Assembly (NCBI GenBank): GCA_017461365.1
Contig: JAFTYG010000055.1
Coordinates: 1-64,000 of the forward strand
DNA from: Clostridia bacterium
GTDB lineage: Bacteria; Bacillota; Clostridia; Oscillospirales; CAG-272
DNA length: 64,000 nt
Direction: 5' to 3'
The notes beneath the pieces are model-generated. The model was not told the DNA's origin. It was given only the letters and a program-made list of their open reading frames with translations, and searched no databases. Shown here piece after piece: positions 29,229-36,934 of this stretch. The stretch's first letter is position 1, and each line of letters opens with the position of its first letter. The position numbers and the translations under genes are program-made.

Positions 29229-29798
29229 TCAAACAGACCTTATAAAATTGTATAGCATTTTTTTACCATCGGGTGTCATGATGGATTCGGGATGGAATTG
29301 CACTCCGTAGATCTGATACTCCTTATGCTGTACCGCCATCACCTCGCCGTCGTTGGTAAGCGCCGTTACCGTGAGGCTTTCGGGGATAGTTTCGGGATCT
29401 GCGGCAAGCGAGTGATACCTTGCCACGGGCGCGATCTTGGGACATCCTCTGAACAGCAGGCTTTCAGTATCGAATTCAACGTCGGACTGCTTTCCGTGCA
29501 TAAGCTCCTTAGCATAGGTGACGGTCGCTCCGAACGCTGCGCATATCGCCTGATGTCCAAGGCACACGCCAAGTATCGGAATATCCTTACCGAGTGTTTT
29601 TGCGACTTCGATAATAACTCCCGCATCCTCAGGTCTGCCCGGGCCGGGGGAAAGGATAATGCGGTCGGGCTTTAAATTTTTGATCTCCGTTACGGTCATT
29701 TCATCGTTTCGGATGACCTTGATGTTGGGATCTATCTCTCCCACAAGCTGAAAAAGGTTGTAGGAAAAGCTATCGTAATTATCTATCAACAGTATCAT
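29229..29798 (-). CDS. trpG: Anthranilate synthase glutamine amidotransferase component
   Basis: 189-residue class I amidotransferase: nucleophile GVCLGHQAI, and the His-Glu pair in GVQFHPESI. It supplies ammonia to TrpE, and could also serve PabB. It overlaps trpE by 4 bases. Confidence 0.95.
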   Translation of the reverse strand: MILLIDNYDSFSYNLFQLVGEIDPNIKVIRNDEMTVTEIKNLKPDRIILSPGPGRPEDAGVIIEVAKTLGKDIPILGVCLGHQAICAAFGATVTYAKELMHGKQSDVEFDTESLLFRGCPKIAPVARYHSLAADPETIPESLTVTALTNDGEVMAVQHKEYQIYGVQFHPESIMTPDGKKMLYNFIRSV

Positions 29799-31261
29799 AT
29801 ATCGATCTCCTCCGCTTGCTCAAGCGCGCCAAGAACGGCTTTCGCTTTATTCAGACATTCCTCATATTCCTTTTCGGGCACGGAGTCGGCAACGATACCC
29901 GCGCCGCTTCTTACAAATACCTTACCGTTCTTCTTGTAAGCTATGCGTATTGCGATACAGGTGTCCATATTTCCCGTAAAATCAATATACCCTATCGCGC
30001 CGCCGTAAATACCGCGTTTATTATTTTCAAGCTCGCCTATAAGCTGACAAGCCCGTATTTTCGGAGCTCCCGACAGCGTTCCCGCAGGCAATACCGCCTC
30101 GATAGCGTCGAGCGCATCGTGACGCTCATCGATCTCTCCTCTTACGGTAGAGCCGATGTGCATTACGTGTGAATAGCGTTCAATGGAATGAAGCTTCTCT
30201 ACCCGAACTGTGCCAAATCTGCTGATCTTACCGAGATCGTTACGTCCGAGGTCGACAAGCATATTGTGCTCGGCAATCTCCTTCCCGTCGGCAATCAGCT
30301 CTGCCTCTAAGGCTTTATCCTCCTCGTCGGTCTTTCCTCTCGGTCTTGTTCCCGCAAGAGGGAAGGTATGGAGAACTCCGTTTTCGAGCTTGACGAGCGT
30401 TTCGGGAGATGCGCCCGCGACCTCAACGTCCGTGCCCGAAAAATAGAACATATAGGGCGAGGGGTTGATGGTACGGAGCACGCGGTAGGTGTCAAGCAGG
30501 CTTCCCTCGAAGGGCGCTGAGAGGCGATTGGAAAGCACTATCTGAAAAATATCGCCCTCCCTGATATGACTCTTTGCCTTTTCAACCATATCGCAATAAG
30601 CGGCTTTATCGAAAAGCGGTGTGACCTTACCCGTCAGACGTCCGCGCTCTTCTCTTTTCTTCTCGCCCGTTCTCAGAAGAGCGGTAAGCTGATGAAGCTC
30701 CATAACGGCTTTATTATATCCCACCTCTACGTCGTCGAGCGGCATATTGACAATAAGGATTATCTTCTGTCTGAAGTTATCGAAGGCGATGACTTTATCA
30801 AAGAGCATAAGGTCAACGTCCTTAAAGGCTTCGGTGTCCTCTACGTTACATTTTACCGTAGGCTCGCTGTAACAAAGGTAATCGTATGAAAAATAGCCTA
30901 CGAGTCCGCCCGTAAACGAGGGAAGATAATCAAATCGCGGACTTTTATGATCCGCGAGTATCTGCCGCAGATGAGCCGACGGATCGTCGGTCTTAAAGGA
31001 TACATTCCCCGCTTTCATCTCGCCGTCGATGCAGGTGATCTCTATTTTAGGATCAAACCCAAGAAACGTATAGCGTCCCCATTTTTCCTTTTCAGCCACC
31101 GACTCAAGCATATAGCAGTGTGTCGATACGTTTTTCAATATCCTCATCGCCTCGATTGGTGTGACGGTGTCCGAAAGTATCTCACAGCTTACGGGCAACA
31201 CTTTATATTTTCCCGCACTTGCGATCTCTCTGACCTCATAAATATCCGGTCTGATCTTCAT
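29795..31261 (-). CDS. trpE: Anthranilate synthase component I
   Basis: The start is ATG 31261, with GAGGAGGT 8 bases upstream; the longer frame to 31309 crosses leader hairpins. 488 residues. The tryptophan feedback motif MLES lies near residue 50 and the chorismate domain carries AGTLSGAPK and RSGAGIVADS. It makes anthranilate from chorismate. Regulation is probably double: tryptophan inhibition of the enzyme, and the T-box in the leader. Confidence 0.96.
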   Translation of the reverse strand: MKIRPDIYEVREIASAGKYKVLPVSCEILSDTVTPIEAMRILKNVSTHCYMLESVAEKEKWGRYTFLGFDPKIEITCIDGEMKAGNVSFKTDDPSAHLRQILADHKSPRFDYLPSFTGGLVGYFSYDYLCYSEPTVKCNVEDTEAFKDVDLMLFDKVIAFDNFRQKIILIVNMPLDDVEVGYNKAVMELHQLTALLRTGEKKREERGRLTGKVTPLFDKAAYCDMVEKAKSHIREGDIFQIVLSNRLSAPFEGSLLDTYRVLRTINPSPYMFYFSGTDVEVAGASPETLVKLENGVLHTFPLAGTRPRGKTDEEDKALEAELIADGKEIAEHNMLVDLGRNDLGKISRFGTVRVEKLHSIERYSHVMHIGSTVRGEIDERHDALDAIEAVLPAGTLSGAPKIRACQLIGELENNKRGIYGGAIGYIDFTGNMDTCIAIRIAYKKNGKVFVRSGAGIVADSVPEKEYEECLNKAKAVLGALEQAEEIDI

Positions 31262-31284
31262 ATTACATACCTCCTCAACAAAAA

Positions 31285-31315
31285 ACTCCTTTGACGTTTG
31301 TTCAGCCAAAGGAGT
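31285..31315 (-). terminator. Second terminator-like hairpin between T-box and trpE
   Basis: An 8-bp stem (31285-31292 with 31308-31315), followed on the minus strand by a run of six T. It lies downstream of the T-box terminator and directly before the trpE ribosome binding site, so it could act as a second attenuator. Confidence 0.65.
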
Positions 31316-31660
31316 AAAAAAACGCCCTTGACAGAACTATACTTCTGTCAAGGACGAATAAAACAAATTATCCGCGTTGCCACCTTGATTCACATCCAAC
31401 TCTGGTGTGCGCTTAGCAGGATACGTCGAAAAAACGAGAATATCCTCGGCAAATAACGTCTGCCTCCAACGTCGCAGAATACTGGGCACTGACCTTTGAC
31501 AAAGTCATGGCGTGTGCTGTTGACTGCGCCCTCAGCGGTCCATTTGCCAAACAGTTTCCCACCCGACTCTCAGCACCACGGGCTCTCTGTGCGGTCTTGA
31601 ATGACGTTATCTCCGCTTCAACGGTTTTTCAAAACCGATAAATATCTCATCGGTTTATGA
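31316..31660 (-). promoter_or_regulatory. Tryptophan T-box riboswitch (trp operon leader)
   Basis: The minus-strand transcript carries the T-box core AAGGTGGCAACGCGG (near 31372-31386), which pairs with the uncharged tRNA acceptor end. A stem I with AGAG bulge-like and loop sequences (about 31625-31520) precedes it. The likely specifier is TGG at 31542-31540, within AAATGGACC, so tRNA-Trp. The terminator stem is 31326-31336 with 31343-31353, followed by seven T. Uncharged tRNA-Trp should favour the antiterminator and switch trpEGDCFBA on. Confidence 0.92.
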
Positions 31661-31666
31661 TAATGT

Positions 31667-31695
31667 ATTATATCACTACACGCCTACCTTGTCAA
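31667..31695 (-). promoter_or_regulatory. Consensus promoter of the trp operon
   Basis: TTGACA, 17-base spacer, TATAAT, starting transcription near 31660. It lies only 34 bases past the stop of the upstream operon, with no clear terminator between, so some read-through is possible. Confidence 0.9.
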
Positions 31696-31728
31696 TAGGT
31701 TTTTGAAAAATTTATTTATTTTTTTAGG

Positions 31729-32385
31729 TTATTCATCTTTCCATACGAAGTGATAATTTATCGACTCGCCTCCGTCGACAAGTATATTCTGTCCCGTACA
31801 GAAGGTATTCGTTACCGTGAGAAAATATGCCCACTCGGCGATCTCCTCGGGTGTCGCCCATTTTTTCAATGGCGTTTCGTCCATTATCTGCGCCCAAAGA
31901 GCGGGATCGTTCATAACACATTCGTTCAAGGGAGTAAGCACTCCCCCGGGATCGAGGCTGTTACAGGTAGCGCCGAATTTTGCCACGCGCATAGCCACGT
32001 TTTTCGTATAAGACAGCACGCCGCCCTTACTTGCGCAGTATTCGGGAAATTCCGCTCCCGTATGTGCGCTTGCCGAGCCGATATTCAGAATAGATCTTAT
32101 TCCTTCCCGAACACCGTATCTTTCGGTAATACGGATAAGCGCTTTGAGATTTATATCAATATCATCCTCGTTTTGCGTTCCGGCGTTATTGATAAGTATA
32201 TTCACGTTTTTTATATCGGGCAAAGAATCGCAATCTCTGACATCGCCCACGATATGCGTATATTCGGGATATGAAAGTCCCGAGGGCTGTCTGTCAATGC
32301 CAACGACGGTATGACCTTTTTTTAGGAACAGCTCAGCTATTGCTTTACCTATTCCCTGAGACGTTCCCGTGATAAGTATTTTCAT
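31729..32385 (-). CDS. Short-chain dehydrogenase/reductase
   Basis: 218 residues, classical SDR: cofactor motif TGTSQGIG, NNAG strand, catalytic Ser in NIGSAS, YCASK active site, and a C-terminal GQNILVDGG. The fold covers FabG-like ketoacyl reductases and sugar dehydrogenases. It is the last gene of the seven-gene operon and overlaps the VUT gene by 4 bases. In that setting it might reduce a carrier-bound or lipid-linked keto group; this is inference only. Confidence 0.85.
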   Translation of the reverse strand: MKILITGTSQGIGKAIAELFLKKGHTVVGIDRQPSGLSYPEYTHIVGDVRDCDSLPDIKNVNILINNAGTQNEDDIDINLKALIRITERYGVREGIRSILNIGSASAHTGAEFPEYCASKGGVLSYTKNVAMRVAKFGATCNSLDPGGVLTPLNECVMNDPALWAQIMDETPLKKWATPEEIAEWAYFLTVTNTFCTGQNILVDGGESINYHFVWKDE

Positions 32386-33131
32386 TTTGTCTCTTTCCCC
32401 TCAATAAATTCAAGATACTCCTTACCCACCGAATTCTTCTTCCATTTTGTCACTATCCGATAGCCAAACGGAGAGAAAGCTATCTCCATTACAAGCTCTG
32501 CCACAGCTCCCGTCAGCGCGCAGGTCGCGCATTGGAGGACAGTCCAATGAAATCCGTTCCAGAACACGGGAGCAAATCCGACGAAAACGATGACCGAAAA
32601 GATGAAATTATCCAAGAACTGCCCTATAAAGGTAGACACATAGGTACGCATGGCATACGCAAGCTTGCCGTCTGGGTTCTCCTTGAACATACGTCCTATG
32701 AGGAAGTTGAGCATATTATTTATCACCGCCGAGGAAAGAAACGCCACGGTACTTCCGAGAAGCACAAACCAAGTGCCTCCGAATATTTCATTGAAAACAC
32801 TGTAATCGTTTGCATTTGACGGGATAATGCTTGCGACAAAGAAGATAAGACAGGTGAGAAGATTTATAGCGGCGGCAAGCACCGATATGCGGTTGGATGC
32901 CCCGGGACCGAAATGCTTTGTGATTATATCCATGCACATAAAGGAAAGCCACGATATAAGTATGCCCGCATCAATGGCTATCCAATCAAGTTGTAAAAGT
33001 GTTTTATTGGCAAGCAGGTTCATACAAACGACGCTGACAACAAAAAGCGTCATCACCGTCGACGGTATGCTCCGCAAAAGGATCGCGGTCTTTTTCTTTT
33101 CCTTTTGCAGCCATAATTTTATTTTTGCCAT
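32382..33131 (-). CDS. VUT-family membrane transporter (YhhQ/queuosine-precursor type)
   Basis: 249 residues with about six membrane segments. The run MDIITKHFGPGAS and the later FIGQFLDNFIFS resemble the VUT_1/YhhQ family, whose studied members import queuosine precursors. No queuosine genes are nearby; instead it is coupled (13-base overlap) to the phosphopantetheinyl transferase and the SDR genes. Either the substrate differs here or the pairing is incidental. Confidence 0.75.
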   Translation of the reverse strand: MAKIKLWLQKEKKKTAILLRSIPSTVMTLFVVSVVCMNLLANKTLLQLDWIAIDAGILISWLSFMCMDIITKHFGPGASNRISVLAAAINLLTCLIFFVASIIPSNANDYSVFNEIFGGTWFVLLGSTVAFLSSAVINNMLNFLIGRMFKENPDGKLAYAMRTYVSTFIGQFLDNFIFSVIVFVGFAPVFWNGFHWTVLQCATCALTGAVAELVMEIAFSPFGYRIVTKWKKNSVGKEYLEFIEGKETK

Positions 33132-33733
33132 ATATCTCCATTCAAATTTATTTTTGCTTTATCCGCGTCTTGCGCGCACACGGAAAGCGCGTATCTTCTG
33201 CCCGAAAGCTCAAAGAAATATGAGCGTACGGGATGATCCGCTGTATTCAGCCTTGTGGGCTCAAATACCTTTTTATCGAGAGTTTTGAAGATGCTCTCTT
33301 TTTGCGACCATTTTTCGATTATATAGGCTTCTGCCTCCGCGGTATCCATAGAAGGGAGCGGCAATTTCTCGCTTTCGGAAAGTATTCTTTCCTCTATTCC
33401 GTCCCTATATCTGCGAACAGCCTCGACGTCAACACCAACGTTAGTTTGGGAAACTGCGACAGCCGCCACTCTGTCGGAATGCGACAGTGAGAAAAAGCAG
33501 GTGTCCGACACCCATTTTCCGTTTTCGTTCTTTGAAAAGCTCATATCGGTGACGTCTATATCAAAGTGATCGCGCAAAGCGTGCTCAAGCAATTTCCAAA
33601 CGAAATATTTTTCCTGTCTGACACGCGGATTTGAGCATCTGTCTATCTCAGCCTGACGTTCGGGGGGAAAGACGAAAGACGGCTCGACATCCTCGGGGAT
33701 AAGCGCCACATATACCGCTGTTTCGTTTATCAT
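33119..33733 (-). CDS. 4'-phosphopantetheinyl transferase (Sfp type)
   Basis: 204 residues with the two family motifs: VGVDVEAV (metal-binding Asp/Glu) and WSQKESIFK. It transfers phosphopantetheine from CoA to a carrier-protein serine. The obvious local client is the carrier domain at the C-terminus of the ligase encoded first in the same operon. Sfp-type length differs from the ~120-residue AcpS used for fatty acid synthesis. 4-base overlap with the acyltransferase upstream. Confidence 0.88.
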   Translation of the reverse strand: MINETAVYVALIPEDVEPSFVFPPERQAEIDRCSNPRVRQEKYFVWKLLEHALRDHFDIDVTDMSFSKNENGKWVSDTCFFSLSHSDRVAAVAVSQTNVGVDVEAVRRYRDGIEERILSESEKLPLPSMDTAEAEAYIIEKWSQKESIFKTLDKKVFEPTRLNTADHPVRSYFFELSGRRYALSVCAQDADKAKINLNGDIWQK

Positions 33734-34419
33734 TTTTTATTCCGCTCCCTCTTTCCTTTTATATTTGATTCAAAGTATTCTGCAAGCCCTGCTTCGATAT
33801 TTCTGAGCGTCTCGCTTGCTCTCATAAGCGCCTCGCTCCTCGGGCTATCCTTACAGATAGCCGCCACGTCCACGGGCTCTCCTATTACCACAGGTATGCT
33901 CTGCCACCATTTTTTTCGCTGAGCTATGTACACGGGAAGGACAGGCTTTCCGCTTTTCTTTGCCATAAACGCCGTTCCCATTTTATAGTTCATCAGCGCT
34001 TCGTTTGTATTGATAGCACCCTCGGGGAATATTGCGATAGCCTTATTTTCTTTCAGAAGCTCACACATCGTCCTGAGCGCCGCCGTATTGAACGCATCCT
34101 TATCGATAAGGATACAATTCATATTCTTAAAGAAAAAGCGGTTTATCCTTTTTCGGAACAGCTCCTTTGTAGCAGGAAAGTGAAGCCGTCTGTACCAGAA
34201 CACGCAAAAAAGTATCAACGGATCGAGCATAGACGTATGATTTGCCGCGATGAGCACACCGCCCTTTATTTTTTTAGGTGTTTTTTCCGATACCCGATAG
34301 ACCTTGGGGCGCAGATAAAGATACAGCCCAAGACCGCCAAAGAGCTTTATCATTTCACTGTAAAAGCTACGCAGGGAGAATTTCCTTTTCTTCCTTTTGG
34401 GTTTGTTTTTCGAGTTCAT
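33730..34419 (-). CDS. PlsC-like glycerolipid acyltransferase (second of two)
   Basis: 229 residues with the acyltransferase motifs NHTSMLD (H-x4-D) and FPEG, as in 1-acylglycerol-3-phosphate acyltransferases. The N-terminus is very basic (KNKPKRKKRK). From the ATG at 34419 the gene overlaps its upstream neighbour by 53 bases; an alternative ATG at 34353 would remove the overlap but has no ribosome binding site. It acts at the inner face of the membrane on lysolipids or lipid precursors. Confidence 0.85.
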   Translation of the reverse strand: MNSKNKPKRKKRKFSLRSFYSEMIKLFGGLGLYLYLRPKVYRVSEKTPKKIKGGVLIAANHTSMLDPLILFCVFWYRRLHFPATKELFRKRINRFFFKNMNCILIDKDAFNTAALRTMCELLKENKAIAIFPEGAINTNEALMNYKMGTAFMAKKSGKPVLPVYIAQRKKWWQSIPVVIGEPVDVAAICKDSPRSEALMRASETLRNIEAGLAEYFESNIKGKRERNKK

Positions 34420-35029
34420 TTTTTAATTCTATAACCTTTTGTCTTAATATTTCGCTGATATTTTCAAGGTTCTCCGTATGGCAAAGACTGCTGTCATAGT
34501 AATCGCGGACGTCTATCGGCTTTCCTATGATAACTCTGTTTCTGCCCTTTTTGAAATAATGTCCCGAATTGTAAACGGGTATTATCGGCGCTCCGCTCTC
34601 AAGCGCGATATACACCGCGCTTGTTTTAAATGGCAGTGGAGTCTCCTCGCCCTCCTTCGGAAGTCTCGCCTCGGGATATATCTCTATTACACCGCCCTTT
34701 TTGAGTATCTTACAGCATTTATTTACAAAGGAATAGTCGTGTGAGCCTCTGTCGACCTTTATGCTTCCAAGAAATTTCAAAAGCAATGTGAAAAATATAT
34801 TATGCTGAAACATAAGCTCCGCGATAAGACATCTGAGCGTTCTTGAATAGAACACGAACATCATAACGGCAAAGTCCATTACAGTCACATGATTGGAAAT
34901 GACGATAGCACTTCCCTTTATATGTCTGTTCTGTACGTTCTTATCCTCATAATAGACTTTATTCTTGAACATAAAGAGCTGAACAAAGTAGCCCGTTATC
35001 TTTACGAACCAGTTATAAAGGGCTATCAT
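34367..35029 (-). CDS. PlsC-like glycerolipid acyltransferase (first of two)
   Basis: 220 residues. Motif I is NHVTVMD (H-x4-D). The motif III region reads IYPEARLP, where most family members have FPEGTR, so glycerol-phosphate binding may differ. A basic/acidic tail follows. It overlaps the transporter gene by 4 bases. Divergence from the second copy suggests two different acyl-acceptor specificities. Confidence 0.82.
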   Translation of the reverse strand: MIALYNWFVKITGYFVQLFMFKNKVYYEDKNVQNRHIKGSAIVISNHVTVMDFAVMMFVFYSRTLRCLIAELMFQHNIFFTLLLKFLGSIKVDRGSHDYSFVNKCCKILKKGGVIEIYPEARLPKEGEETPLPFKTSAVYIALESGAPIIPVYNSGHYFKKGRNRVIIGKPIDVRDYYDSSLCHTENLENISEILRQKVIELKNELEKQTQKEEKEILPA

Positions 35030-36918
35030 TTCGCAACCGTCTCCTTAGTTTTTGCCAGAGACTTATAGAGTCTGTTTGCGTTTGCCTGCATTACGGCAAG
35101 TCCCAAGAAGTTGACGGGCAGGAGGGGCAGGAGTATGCCTGTGATAACGTAAAGCGCCTTTGCGTTGATCAGCTTTACGCCGAGCTCAGCCGCTTTTTCT
35201 TCCATCGCCTTATGCGACTTCAGCATAAAGGCAATACCGACGAACGGAACAAATGCCGACAGTGCCCACGCGAGGATATTTTTAAATCCGTTTTTGAACT
35301 CCTTGACCGCTCTGTAAAGATATGCCGACCAGATAAATCCGAATATCGAGCCCGAGAGCACCCAGAGACCGATCTGTACGAAGATTATCTCGCCCTTATC
35401 CTCGACCTCAAATTCATCGGGCTCAGCCTCGATCTCGGAGATGTCGAGTGTGGGATCCTGCTTTTTAAGCTCTCTTGCGACCTCCTTATGCGAGAAATTC
35501 TTAGGCCATTTTGCGGCAATAATGATACCGAGAATGCAGAAAAAGCTTACGATAAACGGGATGAGCATGATGCCGAGATTAAAGACGCGGTCCTCTGAAA
35601 CGCCAAACGCCTCTGCCGCGTCGGCAAAGCTCTCTGCCCATTTGATACCGCCTGCATCCTTACTGATAAAGAGCATCTTTATCGACTCGTAAACGAGCGA
35701 GCCCGATATTGAGCTTACGATGGACGAAATAAGTGCCTGCGCGGCGAAATACATCGCGGAGTGGTTTGTGCCCGTGAGTCTTTCCTCGACGCTCGATATT
35801 TGCGCGGGAATAAGCAGAGGCATCATAAAGAAAGCGCCTATTGCCCAGCTTGCGAAAACGCCGCCGACGGCTCCGATGATTATTTTTGCCGTAGTATTAT
35901 CTCCCATTATATACGTCGAGCCGAAGAAGAAGGAGAAGATGGCTATTGCAAAGGTCGCGAGGCAGAGCTGATATGTAAAGCGAATTCCCTTTTTTGCTTT
36001 GACCTTATTGAAGAGGTAGAGCATTATCGGAACGGGTGCGAAAGCACAGGTATTGACTATCGCCATCTGTCCGCTCGAGAGTCCCATACCGCCGATTATC
36101 ATTGCGTTCATGCCGACAAGGAACATCTGAAGTCCGAAGTACGTACAGCCGTTTACAAGTATCCACTTCATAAAGAGGCGGTTAGTAAAGGTCAGCTTGA
36201 GGCTCTGCCACATACTTATCTTTTCAGGCTTCATTCCCTCGTTTTCGGGATAGCCGTATTTTTCGCCCTCCTTTATCAGGAAGAGCGGGATGGTGATGGT
36301 AAGCATCAAGGGCAGGCAGATAAATACGAATTTATCTATATTTATCTTGAACACCTGCAAAAGCAGGGGAACGAGCGCGTAAACAAGGCAGTAGGAAATA
36401 GTATCGAAGAAAGACTTATATCCCGACACGCGGAGTCTCTGCGGCTCATCTGAGCAGGTGGTAGAGAGCGAGCCGTAGAAGGATATAAGGCACATGGTAT
36501 AGGTAGAGAAGAACACGAGCGCCCACGCGACTATCCATATTGTGTTTCCGAGCTGATTATCGGCACCGAACACGGGAAGCCAACACATCGCAAAGGAAAT
36601 GATCATAGGTATCATACACACAAGTATGGTAGGACGGCGGCGTCCCCATTTGGTTGAAAGCGTATCGGTAATATAAGCGAAAGGAATATCTATTATGCCG
36701 TCAAACGCCTTTGCTATGGCGTAAAGTATCGGAAATACCGCAGGCAAAATAAAGCAAGTGCCGCTCATTATCGCCTGAAAGCTTCCGTCACCGAGCGCAG
36801 CGGGATTTATGGCGTCGGTAAAATACGCGCCCATAAGGACCATAAGAAAGTTAGGGCCGAAGCCTGTAAACGCATACAAAAACTCTTTCCATTTCTTATC
36901 CAAAGATCTTACTTTCAT
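35026..36918 (-). CDS. GPH/MelB-like MFS transporter with extra C-terminal membrane domain
   Basis: 630 residues. The first ~470 form a 12-segment MFS core with the GPH signatures AFDGIIDIPFAYITD and GRRRP. A charged cytoplasmic stretch (~residues 475-515) and a further ~115 residues with about three membrane segments follow, which plain GPH sugar symporters lack. GPH members move sugars, but the vertebrate lysolipid importer MFSD2A is also MelB-related. The position between an acyl ligase and two acyltransferases favours a lipid or lipid-precursor substrate; this is inference. Confidence 0.85.
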   Translation of the reverse strand: MKVRSLDKKWKEFLYAFTGFGPNFLMVLMGAYFTDAINPAALGDGSFQAIMSGTCFILPAVFPILYAIAKAFDGIIDIPFAYITDTLSTKWGRRRPTILVCMIPMIISFAMCWLPVFGADNQLGNTIWIVAWALVFFSTYTMCLISFYGSLSTTCSDEPQRLRVSGYKSFFDTISYCLVYALVPLLLQVFKINIDKFVFICLPLMLTITIPLFLIKEGEKYGYPENEGMKPEKISMWQSLKLTFTNRLFMKWILVNGCTYFGLQMFLVGMNAMIIGGMGLSSGQMAIVNTCAFAPVPIMLYLFNKVKAKKGIRFTYQLCLATFAIAIFSFFFGSTYIMGDNTTAKIIIGAVGGVFASWAIGAFFMMPLLIPAQISSVEERLTGTNHSAMYFAAQALISSIVSSISGSLVYESIKMLFISKDAGGIKWAESFADAAEAFGVSEDRVFNLGIMLIPFIVSFFCILGIIIAAKWPKNFSHKEVARELKKQDPTLDISEIEAEPDEFEVEDKGEIIFVQIGLWVLSGSIFGFIWSAYLYRAVKEFKNGFKNILAWALSAFVPFVGIAFMLKSHKAMEEKAAELGVKLINAKALYVITGILLPLLPVNFLGLAVMQANANRLYKSLAKTKETVAK

Positions 36919-36934
36919 AATTATCCTCCGAATA

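Noticed and set aside
32382..33131. Queuosine uptake as the role of the seven-gene operon
   Set aside because: Only the VUT-family likeness supports it; no queuosine pathway gene is present and the other genes concern acyl activation and transfer.
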